From contig JALIHJ010000019.1 of the NCBI GenBank assembly GCA_022984795.1, positions 229,965 through 293,964 of the forward strand: a stretch of 64,000 nt of DNA, in the 5' to 3' direction. Positions within the stretch are counted from its first letter, which is position 1; every line of letters starts with the position of its first letter. Below are positions 29,342 through 38,911 of this stretch, piece by piece. The stretch is from Fabrea salina. Its lineage: Eukaryota; Ciliophora; Heterotrichea; Heterotrichida; Fabreidae. Both the position numbers and the translations under genes were made by a program. The notes beneath the pieces were generated by a model. It did not search any database. It worked only from the letters and a program-made list of their open reading frames with translations, and was not told where the DNA came from.

Positions 29342-31495
29342 ATGATATCAAACCAGGATATTCCAGGCTTGTTTTTTCAAGTGAAGCAGAGCTTAGAAAA
29401 GAAGCGGATGGTTTTCAGAGAACTTAACTCAGAAAGGGAAGTTTACAAGTGGGTCCCACTCAGCATAAAGGCTAGAGTCCAGAGAGACCAAACAAGCAAC
29501 TATGTATTGCTTGTGCCTGGCTCCAAGGACCCTTCACTCAAGCACTACTTCATAATTTACTTCACCCAGTTCTCTCTGAACTTTTCTGTGTTTTCAAAAC
29601 TCTTTGTGTTCAACAGGGAGTACAAACCCCAAATTCTGCACTTTGTGAATGAGCTGAACTCCTCAGAGTCACTTGGACACTGGCACTTCGAAGAAGACAT
29701 TTGCAAGATAGGGGTGACTTTTTGCCACTTCACAGTTGACAGAATTTATGAAGTTCTGCACAACTTAGACCACACTTACAAAAGCCTAGTGGCTGAGTGC
29801 ATTTACCCCTTTGCAGAACGTTTAGAACTAGTTTCAGTTGTTAAGGCTCCCAGGGCCCCAAAGTTGCACAGTGTGCTGGGTGTAGTAAAGAACCTAATGG
29901 TTTCTATGGGGTTCACTAAATTCAAAGAACTTGAACAAAAGAAGGGAATAGAAGACTTCAACACCTTCATGGTGGCAGTTTCTTACAGCCAAAACAGGAA
30001 CTCAAGTGTCAAAGTGTACCCTTTAGTTGTGGAGGTGTGCAACTACTTAATCAGTTTGCAAGTAATACTTTTCATGAACCAAGAAGCGTTAATTTTCGAG
30101 CACAGTTCAGTATACTTCAAGTGTCTGGAGTACATGAACACTCTGAACAGCCACATAAAGCACGGAAAGTTTGGGTTTTCCAACAAACAACTTTGTTTTG
30201 AACTTGAACTGATTTGGACTCCCTTAACAGTGAGTCAAATCAAAGTAGCTTTGCATGATGCTATTTCTTACTCCTTAAAGTTGTTTTCAGAATACGTTGA
30301 AAGCTTTGTCGAACTCTACAAAAACAAGCAGTGCCAATGTTCACCTCTCCACTTAAGTAACGAGTACTCCCTTTTCTACATAAACCAAGACAACAACATA
30401 GTTACTAATTCCTACTTAAACCTAGAGTACTCTTTTGAAGAGTTCCAAAAAGAGTCCCTAATCATTGAGAAGTTAAGGAGTGTTAAAGTTTTCTTGGATG
30501 TTCTCGTTAGTGAAGCCCAAGTGATAAGTTTCCCAGATTACGGAGGAAAGAAGTTCTGCAAACAAGAAGCATCTGAAACTAGAGACTTAGTGGACTTCCT
30601 AAACTTAATGCTTGAAAAAGGAGTCTTGATAGAAATTATACCTTTTGACTACATCTTTGTAAAAACAACTGAAGCTAAGAACTGGTACTACTTTTTGGGG
30701 GAGAAGTTGTGCAATTTTTGTTCCTTTGCAGAGCAACTAACTCAAGAAAGACACTCTGAAATTCACTGGCAGTGGCAAGAACAAATTACCAAGTTCCTTT
30801 TAAACAGTTTGTGCAGCACTCCAGTTCTTCCCCAGATTTCTAAAGTGGACAAGAAGTACTTCGACCCACCTATCAGAAAAAACCTCCACTCTAACTTAAA
30901 ACTAGCCGGAATGGACGTTGAGTTGGTAGAGTTCACTGACAACTCTTACTTTTTGGAACTAAATCAAATCTTCCACCCCAATGTAGTTCAGGTCTTAGGC
31001 TACTGCGAAGTGCGCAAAAAGAAATTCTTAGTTAGAGAGAAACTTGCTTCCTTAGACACCATTGGGACTTTAACAGTCACTCAAAAAAAGAAAGTAGTAG
31101 CTGGCATAACTAGAGCCTACTCCTTCATCCACTCCAAAAACAAGTTCATTCCTTACTTGCTGCCTAGTGAAGTGTTTGTGGACGCTTTTTTCGAAGCAAA
31201 GATACTTGTAAAACCAAGGTGGGACTTCAGAAGTCGCTGGACCTACCCGAATTACAACTGCTGCACCCTCCACGACTGCTATGCTTTAGGCATGTTACTG
31301 TACTATATTTTAGTGGGCAAAGACCCACTAGAAGGAATTCCCCAAACCACAGACAGCCCAAGACTCCAGATTCCTTGGAAGTTCCAAGAAACAAACCCTA
31401 CTTTGGCTGAGGCCATTAGGCTTTTGTGGAACCTTGACGAAACTAGTAACCAAAAAGCCTGGGAAGCCTTAAAAGCCTTTAGTGAAACACACTAA
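29342..31495 (+). CDS. Probable pseudokinase protein, otherwise unknown
   Basis: A 717-residue protein. The first ~500 residues are helical and unrecognised. The last ~210 have the outline of a protein kinase domain: an HPNVVQVLGYCE segment like the kinase alphaC-beta4 region, a hinge-like FLVREKLASL, a helix ending in AYSFIHSKNK where catalytic kinases read YLH...HRD, then IPYLLPSEVFVD in the catalytic-loop position, and CYALGMLLYYILVGKDPLEG like subdomain IX. No HRD, no DFG and no convincing Gly loop are seen. It is therefore predicted to be catalytically dead and to act as a scaffold or allosteric partner. The stop is TAA. Confidence 0.7.
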   Translation: MISNQDIPGLFFQVKQSLEKKRMVFRELNSEREVYKWVPLSIKARVQRDQTSNYVLLVPGSKDPSLKHYFIIYFTQFSLNFSVFSKLFVFNREYKPQILHFVNELNSSESLGHWHFEEDICKIGVTFCHFTVDRIYEVLHNLDHTYKSLVAECIYPFAERLELVSVVKAPRAPKLHSVLGVVKNLMVSMGFTKFKELEQKKGIEDFNTFMVAVSYSQNRNSSVKVYPLVVEVCNYLISLQVILFMNQEALIFEHSSVYFKCLEYMNTLNSHIKHGKFGFSNKQLCFELELIWTPLTVSQIKVALHDAISYSLKLFSEYVESFVELYKNKQCQCSPLHLSNEYSLFYINQDNNIVTNSYLNLEYSFEEFQKESLIIEKLRSVKVFLDVLVSEAQVISFPDYGGKKFCKQEASETRDLVDFLNLMLEKGVLIEIIPFDYIFVKTTEAKNWYYFLGEKLCNFCSFAEQLTQERHSEIHWQWQEQITKFLLNSLCSTPVLPQISKVDKKYFDPPIRKNLHSNLKLAGMDVELVEFTDNSYFLELNQIFHPNVVQVLGYCEVRKKKFLVREKLASLDTIGTLTVTQKKKVVAGITRAYSFIHSKNKFIPYLLPSEVFVDAFFEAKILVKPRWDFRSRWTYPNYNCCTLHDCYALGMLLYYILVGKDPLEGIPQTTDSPRLQIPWKFQETNPTLAEAIRLLWNLDETSNQKAWEALKAFSETH

Positions 31496-31529
31496 CATCT
31501 CAGTAACTAAGTAAATAAGTTTAAAGTTA

Positions 31530-33350
31530 TTAGCGCCGGGGTGCCACAGTTCTTTCTCCAAAGTCCATGTCCCCAAGGAGTTCCCTCATAGTAGGTCTGT
31601 CTTGTCTCCTGTAAGCAAGCATCCTGTTGAGTAGTCCTTGCATCCACTCGTACTCAATCTCTTGAATTTTGTTTTCAAGTTGTTGTTTATTCATAGGAGG
31701 AGGGTTGGGTTCTAGGAAGTACATTGCATAAAAAGCCATGCCCAGAGAAAACACATCAGCTTTTGAGGGATTTATGTCTAGTTTTTCTTTGTGAGTATGC
31801 CCGGGATCCGACTGTGCTGGGTTTTGGGGTTGGGTACTACTTGCGCCTTCGGACTTAGACTCTTCGTCGTCTTCGTCTTCTTCGTTTATTTCTGTAAGAC
31901 TTGACTCCAACATTCCGAAACTTTCACGAATTTCAGGTGCCATGTACCCCCGAGTCCCTCCTACTGAGTCTAGTTTTATCGTCCTAACGGTAGTTGTAGT
32001 TTCTTCCAACTTGGAGGAGATTCCGAAATCGGCTATTTTGAAAACAGTTCCGTCTTTCAAAAAGATGTTTTGAGGTTTGATGTCGTAGTGGTAGATGCGT
32101 TGGCTGTGCAAGTAAGCAAAGTCGTTCACGAGTTGCTGGATGGCTGTTTTCAAGTAGTTTTCTGTAAAGGGTTCGTCACTGTTTTTTTTATCCTTGATTA
32201 AGTCAGCTAAGCTTCCGTCGCAGAGTTCCATAGCCATTCCAATTCTTTTGAGGATTGACCCACTTTCCTTGTCGTAGAACTTGTCTTCAAAGTCCCCGTA
32301 GTACTTCAGGAAGCACTGACCTTTGCCAGACAGTAAGTCCATAATGCTGATTTCGTCCTTTAGAGCTTTGGTGGTTTTTTCGTCGTCTAGTTTCATTTTG
32401 CAAATTTTAACTGCAACGTGGATATGGGTTTTTTGCTTTAAGTGGGCTTTCCAGATTTCCAAGTCTTTAGTTTCGTACATGTTTTCCTCTTCACTTTTCA
32501 CAACGTCGTCACAAGACTGAACGAGGTTGCCTTTTCTCATGACTATATTTCTTTCTTTGATTTCTTTGATGTTGAAGGGAGGCACTTCCTCTGCAAATTT
32601 CTTCTCTATGTTCGAAATAACGCCTGTGTACCCTTCTTTGAGCCCAGTTAAAGCCTTCACCAAGCTAAGCACTGTTTTGTTCTGCTGCAGACCTTCTCTC
32701 CGTTGCTGGCCTTCTTTTCTCAGGAAGTTCAACGCAAGACCTGCCACTATGTCTTTGGTTCTGTCAAGGTTAGTCTGTTTGGATTTGTCCTGGTGAATTA
32801 AATCCTCGATTTGGATGATTTGCTTTAAGGCTTCTTCAGCTCCTTCTCTTTTGGCGTCTGGTCCTACTTGCTCTATCAAAATTTTCTGGGCCTTTTGGAA
32901 CAGAAGGGCTACTCTGGATTTTGCGTAGGGCAGATTGAACTTTTCTTCGTAGTCCAAAAGCAACTTAAGCCACTTTATGAGTTCGCTAACTTTTTCACTG
33001 CCTTCCACTACATTCATTATTGCTCGGATAACTTTGAATATCTCCCCTGAAACCTTCACTGCGTCTTTTAACTGCACCAACGCTGGAATGGCTTCTTTAG
33101 CGTACTCGCCTAACTTGCCTGCATTCATGTGTTCCAAAACCTTGGTGAATGCGTGCATGTAAGCTATTGAGTAAAGGTTGTAAAGGTGTTCAGGAAGGTT
33201 TCTGATTAAGTTAGGATTCAATTCGGAGTCTTCTCCCAAGTCTTCTAGAGAAAATTCAAAAGTTTTGTCTACAAGCGGCTGGAACTGCTCTGGGTACTTA
33301 TCTTCGGCAAGCTCAGAACGGGCCCTGTTTACGTACTGATCGATGTCCAT
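31530..33350 (-). CDS. Serine/threonine kinase with N-terminal helical domain and HYD catalytic motif
   Basis: A 606-residue protein. Residues ~1-280 are helical and unrecognised. The kinase domain follows (~290-600): AVKICKM lysine, a conserved Glu in KDEISIMDLL, the catalytic loop YHYDIKPQNIFL (HYD instead of HRD), KIADFGIS, and GGTRGYMAPEI. An acidic, Ser-rich insert (EEDEDDEESKSEG region, ~520-555) sits just after APE. A Tyr in HRD's Arg position removes the usual link to an activation-loop phosphate, suggesting activity that does not need loop phosphorylation. The group is unclear. The stop is TAA. Confidence 0.85.
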   Translation of the reverse strand: MDIDQYVNRARSELAEDKYPEQFQPLVDKTFEFSLEDLGEDSELNPNLIRNLPEHLYNLYSIAYMHAFTKVLEHMNAGKLGEYAKEAIPALVQLKDAVKVSGEIFKVIRAIMNVVEGSEKVSELIKWLKLLLDYEEKFNLPYAKSRVALLFQKAQKILIEQVGPDAKREGAEEALKQIIQIEDLIHQDKSKQTNLDRTKDIVAGLALNFLRKEGQQRREGLQQNKTVLSLVKALTGLKEGYTGVISNIEKKFAEEVPPFNIKEIKERNIVMRKGNLVQSCDDVVKSEEENMYETKDLEIWKAHLKQKTHIHVAVKICKMKLDDEKTTKALKDEISIMDLLSGKGQCFLKYYGDFEDKFYDKESGSILKRIGMAMELCDGSLADLIKDKKNSDEPFTENYLKTAIQQLVNDFAYLHSQRIYHYDIKPQNIFLKDGTVFKIADFGISSKLEETTTTVRTIKLDSVGGTRGYMAPEIRESFGMLESSLTEINEEDEDDEESKSEGASSTQPQNPAQSDPGHTHKEKLDINPSKADVFSLGMAFYAMYFLEPNPPPMNKQQLENKIQEIEYEWMQGLLNRMLAYRRQDRPTMRELLGDMDFGERTVAPRR

Positions 33351-33461
33351 TAATTATGCAGAAAAACCTATAATAAACTCTGGAACTGTTGAATAAGCAG
33401 TTTTCCAGGAACTAGGTTTAATTATGTGTTAGGGTGATCAAACACTTCAATAACTTTAAAA
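33351..33461. promoter_or_regulatory. 111-bp divergent intergenic region
   Basis: The space between two divergent starts (kinase, UBE4). It is A/T-rich, with ATTAAT beside one ATG and TTTAAAA beside the other. No other element is recognised. Confidence 0.4.
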
Positions 33462-36236
33462 ATGGTTTCTATGCTGCAAAGCGAGTTGGTTCTTTTAGAG
33501 AAGACCCTGAGAGTATCCTTATCTGACAGAAGCACGCACAGTTTTTCTTCAAGTATGTCTTCACTAGTGCCTCTTCCAGGAGCTAAATCTGAAATTTCTG
33601 GGTTCCAAGGAAAGTCCCTGACTGAAAACCTGACTGTACTTGACTCAATACTTTTCGAACGTCTCGGAATCCCCCAAACTAATATTCTGGAGTTCTGCAC
33701 TGACGCCTTCTTCACTATCCGCGACGAAATGGCCAAAGAGTGGAGTGTCCGGACAGAAAATGCCAAAAAACTACTTGGCTACCTGCAAGAAATCCTGGTT
33801 TCCTACGCAGCACTGTCACTTTCTGAACCTGACATGTTTCCCGAACAACACCCTCCTTCAGACCTAGAGGGGATAGCTCTTTCAGCGTGGCGGCTTCTGA
33901 ACTTTTTGGAGTCCGGAGGAGCTCCTGACTTCCTCAAAAGGATGGCAGAGTACTGGGAAACCCAAGACCCTGACTTCCGGACAGCAATATTCCTTTCTGT
34001 GCTAGAAGAGTTAGGTCAGAAGATGGCCACTGTCACTATGTTCGACGACCCAGAAACTTACGCAGGAATTCTCAAAACTCTGTTGGAACTGAAGGGAGTG
34101 ATGGAGGTGTTTTTTGACTTAAGTTGGGTAGAAGAGCACTGGAAAGGAGATACTTTGGAGTCTTCTTCAGTACTAGGGCCTTACTTTTCCCCGAGTTACT
34201 TTCCCAAACCTGAAAGTTTAAGCAAAATACCTGGAATGCCAGAACCTCCAGACCACACTCGCGAAAAGGTGAGTTCTTACTTTGAAGTTTTGAGGTCCAG
34301 AAGTGAGTACGAAAAAATCATGGGCAAGTTCCACCAAGAAATAAACAAGTTCATTCTAGCCCTCACAGCAGTTGTCAAACAACTCCTCCGTGGAGACAAA
34401 GACAAAACTCTTCAGTGGCTCTCAGCCGTTGTTACCAAAAACACTGGAAAAGCCAAGTTAGGAAACAGACTCCAAAACCCTGTAGAAATGCACGCTTCTA
34501 AGGACGGATTCTGCATAAATGTTTTAGACGTTATGCTGGAACTTTGCAAACCCTTTCTAGACCCCAAAGACCCCAAAGCATCTAAAATCGACCAAACTTA
34601 CTTGGCCTATGACCCCAAAATGAAGGGACTTGAAGAAACTCCTTTGTGTTCCTCTGTAGAAAAACTCCCTCCCAAGCAATTAAGTTTTGGGACAATCACA
34701 GAGTTTTACTGGATTTGTGTGGAGATGTTCCATTTTGCGTGGAACACCATTAGAGAAAACTACATGGACCTCAACAGAATGCTTTCGAGGTTCAGGTCAA
34801 GCAGCCACCCACAAGCTGAAAATGAGTTTAAGTACTTCATAAAGATAAAGCTTTGTTACGACGTTTACCTGATGGACTCCTCCAGGAACCTTAACTTGCT
34901 GAAGCTTTGCAACTTGACCATGCACTTACTGCTCAAGTGGGTGGGGTTTGAAAATCAACTCCCTTTAAGGAACCCTCCACAGGTGCTGGGTTCTATTCCT
35001 GAGCACGTTGTGGAGGACATTGGTGAGTTCTTGATCATCATAAATGAGTTGCAGTCTGAGATATTTAGGAACTTAGGAACTGAAGAGTTAGTTACTTTGA
35101 TGAACTTCACTACAGTGGTTTTATCATCTCCTGAGCACTTTTCGAACCCCTACTTAAGAGCCAAGTTAGTGCAGAGTTTAAGCATGATTATTGAAAACGG
35201 AGTGATTGGGGACGTAGTTAGTATCATTGACATGAGTGAAGTAGCGCACAACCACCTGTTGTACGCAATGGTTGTGTTTTACGTAGACATTGAGTTTACA
35301 GGGTCGAGTTCGCAGTTTTACGACAAGTTCCAGTACAGACACTTTGCTTCGAAAATCTTTAACTTTCTGTGGAAGTTTGAAAAGTACCAAGAAAAAACCA
35401 AGGAACTCCACAACGAAGAGTACTTTGCTAGGTTCATCAACATGCTTCTGAACGACACCAACTGGTGTTTGGACGAAGGCTTGAAGAAACTCACTGAAAT
35501 CAAGAAGTTCAAAACTAAGAAACTGTTTGAAGAAGTCACCAAAGAAGAAGAAGAAGAAAACTCCAAAAACGAAGGCTACTGCAAGTACGTACTCCAACAA
35601 GCAAACGAGTCCATAGGCATGCTCAAACAAGTCACTGAGTGGAACTCAAGTCTTTTCTTGAAAGAAGAATTCAGCGACCGCACAGCTATGCTACTCAACT
35701 ACTTCTTAAAACAACTCTGTGGGCCGAAGTGCTTAGAACTCAAAGTTGAAGACCCCAAACAGTACAACTTCCAGCCTGAAGAACTCCTCAAAAACATCAT
35801 TGAGTTGTACTTAAACATTGGAAAACACCCTAACTTCAAGCACTCCATTGTAAGGGACGAAAGGAGCTACTCAAGTGACGCAATGCACAAAGCACTTAGA
35901 GTGTGCTACAAAAGACCCATTCTTCTTTACGAACAAGTTCAAGAATTTGAAAAGTTCATTAAAGAAGTCAAAGAAACTGCCATGGAACAAAAAACTACCG
36001 AAGACATCCTAGGCGAGATTCCAGACGAGTTCTTGTGTGCTATTTCCTACGACTTGATGAAGAACCCTGTGAAACTTCCCTCAGGAGTAGTGGTGGACAG
36101 AAGCTCCATTTCAAGACACTTGCTGAGTGACCAACACGACCCTTTTTCAAGGGCACCTCTCACCCAAGACATGCTAGAAGAAGAAACTGAACTCAAACAA
36201 AAAATCGACCAATGGGTTTCGGAAAAATTAGGCTAA
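33462..36236 (+). CDS. UBE4: U-box E4 ubiquitin ligase, UBE4/UFD2
   Basis: A 924-residue protein consisting of the helical armadillo-like UFD2 core (residues ~130-830; for example LRAKLVQSLSMIIENGV) and a C-terminal U-box beginning IPDEFLCAISYDLMKNPV at about residue 853 and running through DPFSRAPLT. UFD2 extends ubiquitin chains on substrates handed over by Cdc48/p97. The layout and length match UBE4 (about 960-1300 residues). The start is the first ATG after TTTAAAA. The TAA stop is 4 bp before the next gene's ATG on the same strand. Confidence 0.92.
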   Translation: MVSMLQSELVLLEKTLRVSLSDRSTHSFSSSMSSLVPLPGAKSEISGFQGKSLTENLTVLDSILFERLGIPQTNILEFCTDAFFTIRDEMAKEWSVRTENAKKLLGYLQEILVSYAALSLSEPDMFPEQHPPSDLEGIALSAWRLLNFLESGGAPDFLKRMAEYWETQDPDFRTAIFLSVLEELGQKMATVTMFDDPETYAGILKTLLELKGVMEVFFDLSWVEEHWKGDTLESSSVLGPYFSPSYFPKPESLSKIPGMPEPPDHTREKVSSYFEVLRSRSEYEKIMGKFHQEINKFILALTAVVKQLLRGDKDKTLQWLSAVVTKNTGKAKLGNRLQNPVEMHASKDGFCINVLDVMLELCKPFLDPKDPKASKIDQTYLAYDPKMKGLEETPLCSSVEKLPPKQLSFGTITEFYWICVEMFHFAWNTIRENYMDLNRMLSRFRSSSHPQAENEFKYFIKIKLCYDVYLMDSSRNLNLLKLCNLTMHLLLKWVGFENQLPLRNPPQVLGSIPEHVVEDIGEFLIIINELQSEIFRNLGTEELVTLMNFTTVVLSSPEHFSNPYLRAKLVQSLSMIIENGVIGDVVSIIDMSEVAHNHLLYAMVVFYVDIEFTGSSSQFYDKFQYRHFASKIFNFLWKFEKYQEKTKELHNEEYFARFINMLLNDTNWCLDEGLKKLTEIKKFKTKKLFEEVTKEEEEENSKNEGYCKYVLQQANESIGMLKQVTEWNSSLFLKEEFSDRTAMLLNYFLKQLCGPKCLELKVEDPKQYNFQPEELLKNIIELYLNIGKHPNFKHSIVRDERSYSSDAMHKALRVCYKRPILLYEQVQEFEKFIKEVKETAMEQKTTEDILGEIPDEFLCAISYDLMKNPVKLPSGVVVDRSSISRHLLSDQHDPFSRAPLTQDMLEEETELKQKIDQWVSEKLG

Positions 36237-36240
36237 TAAA

Positions 36241-37647
36241 ATGGTGAACTTTATTTCCCTGTTGCTGATTTCCGCAACTAGTGCTGCCTTGTCCAAAGAA
36301 GCAGTTCTTGGCCCCGAATCCGAGTACAAAACAATGTACTTCACCCAGCCAGTCGACCACATCAACCGCAACCCAGGCACTTTCCAAGTCAAGGCTTTAG
36401 TAAGAACAGGAGACCCAGATGCTCCGATGTTTGTCTACACTGGCAACGAAGGACCTATTGAGGAGTTCTTTAGAATGACAGGGTGGCTCACTGAGTACTT
36501 GGGCCCCAAGTACAACGCCACTGTTGCCTTTATAGAGCATAGGTACTACGGAGAAAGTCAAATCAGTCCCTTCACTTGGGATTACTTAGACTCTACCCAA
36601 GCTCTTTGGGACTACGCAGACATTACCAGGCAACTCAAGCCCAAACCCAGCACTCCTGTCATTGCTATTGGAGGCAGTTACGGCGGAATGCTCAGTGCCT
36701 TTTTCAGAATTAAGTTCCCTCACATTGTGGATGGAGCCATTGCAAGTTCAGCTCCTGTGATAATGGCTTTTAACGACGGAAAAGGATACTCAGACATAGT
36801 TAGTCTAGACTACAAACAAGTAGACAAAAACTGCCCAGAAAACATTGAAAGTGGATTTAACATCCTCAAAAACCTTGCTACTAGACCAATGACTTACTAT
36901 GCACTGGAAGGGATCTTCAAACCCTGCCAGTCAATTACTAGCCAAGTAGACATTTACCAACTAGAAGACTGGATTACAAATGCCATTATGACAATTGCCC
37001 AGTACAACTACCCCTACAAAGCAGACGTTTATGGAGAACTTCCAGGTTACCCTGTGAACGTTAGCTGCTCCATCATGGCAGAGTACACTGCTCCTCCTTC
37101 AAATGTTTGGAGAACCCTATCTGGGCTTTACGAAATAGCTAACCTGTTTTACAACTCCACTGGAGATAAAACTTGCTTTGACATCTACGGAGCCACTGCT
37201 AGCGTTGGCCGAACTTGGACTTACCAAACTTGCACTGAGTTTTTGATGCCTTTGGGACAATATGGACCTCCCAACGACATTTTCCCCAAAAGGCCCTGGA
37301 ACCAACAGATGTGGGAAAAGCAGTGCAAAGCCATGTTCGGAGTCGAAAACAAAGTATCCTGGGAAGAAATCAACTACGGAATGATTGAGGAGTACCAACG
37401 AACTTTAAGGTTTGCTTCCAACATTGTGTTTTCTTATGGCACTGAAGACCCCTGGAAAGTAGGGTGTTTGAGACAACAAATCAACACTGAAACACTAGTT
37501 TTGGAAATTCAGGGGGCTGCACACCACCTAGACTTAAGGGCTCCTGAACCAAAAGACCCCCAGTCCGTGAAGAATGCCCGTGAAAAGGAAGAAGAACTCA
37601 TTCAGCAGTGGATTGCCAAAAAGCGGTTTAGGGGCATAAACTACTAA
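36241..37647 (+). CDS. Serine carboxypeptidase S28 family (PRCP/DPP7-like), secreted or lysosomal
   Basis: A 468-residue protein with an N-terminal signal peptide (VNFISLLLISATSAA). The S28 motifs are complete: YFTQPVDHIN at the start of the mature domain, FIEHRYYGES, the nucleophile elbow GGSYGG with Ser at about residue 146, the acid in YGTEDPWKVG (Asp about 403) and the base in AAHHLDLR (His about 428/429). These enzymes cleave after penultimate proline in lysosomes or outside the cell. No truncation. It starts 4 bp after the UBE4 stop and converges on the Serinc gene with 9 bp between stops. Confidence 0.93.
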   Translation: MVNFISLLLISATSAALSKEAVLGPESEYKTMYFTQPVDHINRNPGTFQVKALVRTGDPDAPMFVYTGNEGPIEEFFRMTGWLTEYLGPKYNATVAFIEHRYYGESQISPFTWDYLDSTQALWDYADITRQLKPKPSTPVIAIGGSYGGMLSAFFRIKFPHIVDGAIASSAPVIMAFNDGKGYSDIVSLDYKQVDKNCPENIESGFNILKNLATRPMTYYALEGIFKPCQSITSQVDIYQLEDWITNAIMTIAQYNYPYKADVYGELPGYPVNVSCSIMAEYTAPPSNVWRTLSGLYEIANLFYNSTGDKTCFDIYGATASVGRTWTYQTCTEFLMPLGQYGPPNDIFPKRPWNQQMWEKQCKAMFGVENKVSWEEINYGMIEEYQRTLRFASNIVFSYGTEDPWKVGCLRQQINTETLVLEIQGAAHHLDLRAPEPKDPQSVKNAREKEEELIQQWIAKKRFRGINY

Positions 37648-37656
37648 CTTAACTTT

Positions 37657-38901
37657 TTAGTTTAAATCAAAGTCCCTTTCAGGACAACACTTAGGAGCTA
37701 AAAGACTCCACAAAAACAAAAGTGAAATCAAAAGTACCTGGGATTCCCTAACTCCAAAACTCAAGTAACTCCGCCAGCCCCCTTCAAGTCCCCAGTTGGA
37801 AAGCAAGAGTCCTATTGACATTCCGAAAGCCATCATGAGTGTGTGGAACTGAGCTGCACTTTCAGAAGTTTTTTGTTTGGAATCACTTGAGTTTGAATAG
37901 GGACTTGTAGGACTTCCGCTGAGTTGGGCCATTTCCAACATAGGAAGGGCAGGTTCTTCTTGGGTGTCTTCTGGTTTAAAAGCAAAGTAAACTAGAGTAA
38001 CTAAAGAAAGTCCTAAGTCAACAGTGATGAGGATGTAGTTTTGGTCTGAGGTTTCCCAAGAGTTGCAAATGTCTTCGGGTTGTGAGGCCAGGGCACTGAA
38101 GTTCAAGTAGTTGAGTGCAAAAGCTAAAAATGAACTAGTTAAAAGAGCTAACTACCACTTACATCCATGCTCTATCCATGAAGAACTGCTGAGTACCGCG
38201 AGTCCCACAGAGATCACCAGCACTATCAGAGTTATGATGACTGAAGACTCACACTGGAAATAAATAAAGTTGGCTAAAGTTGTAATGGAGACCATGACCC
38301 AAAGGACTCCAGTGGCAGTGATCAAACAAAAAGGCCAAAAGGAGGACTGGAGGTTGTTTTCGTAGTTCTCCACCCAAGACTCGTTCCACTTGTAGGCAAA
38401 GTCAATTAGGATGATTGTTTGCGAAAGCAAAAACCCTATTCCAAACAAAATTGAACAAATAAAAAACCAGTCCTAAGTGAACCTTACGAAGTACTTGTTT
38501 GGAATGAAAAAGGACAAAAACAGCAAAGCAAATATAGAAAGGAACTTCAGAAACCAGCACCCTTGCTCAAGGACTTCCTGGAACTTGCCTCCAACTAAAC
38601 TCACAACTATCATGAGTATGTGGAAACTGCCCAAAGCAAAACTGATTCTGTGCACAGTGTTTTTTCCAAAGCACTTCTCGTCTTCGTTGTCACAGTCCAC
38701 TTCAGCTAGTTTGAGGTTGATGGAGGGCCCCACTGCAATGCTCAGCACTCCCAGTCCAAAGTATGCCAAAGACAGCCCAATGTAGCCTAACTTCACTTGC
38801 TGCTGCCAGTTAGTGCCGAACCTTCTTTGGCAAACTCCACAAATGCAAGAACAAGCTGCACTTCCACTACAACACAGGATTTCACTTATAAGAGCTATCA
38901 T
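37657..38901 (-). CDS. Serine incorporator (SERINC/TMS1) membrane protein, two introns
   Basis: Three exons (38487-38901, 38163-38471, 37657-38147) separated by two 15-nt introns; joined they give 404 residues. The cysteine-rich N-terminus (CCSGSAACSCICGVC) and the run of about ten hydrophobic segments are diagnostic of SERINC/TMS1 proteins, as is the YFAFKPED... region before the last helices. SERINCs have been linked to serine-containing lipids and have lipid scramblase activity in animals. The role in ciliates is not established. Only splicing of both introns gives the full set of helices. The stop is TAA. Confidence 0.9.
38148..38162 (-). other. 15-nt intron 2 in SERINC gene
   Basis: Sense GTAAGTGGTAGTTAG. 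Splicing turns the frame-ending GCKW-stop into GSLLTSS and continues to the C-terminal helices. Confidence 0.9.
38472..38486 (-). other. 15-nt intron 1 in SERINC gene
   Basis: Sense GTAAGGTTCACTTAG, phase 0. Splicing joins NKYF to DWFFICSILFG. Confidence 0.9.
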
Positions 38902-38911
38902 ATTTATAAGT

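Noticed and set aside
33425-33435. Single TGTTAGGG-like word between two genes
   Set aside because: One 8-mer is expected by chance; no tandem array, so not an interstitial telomere.
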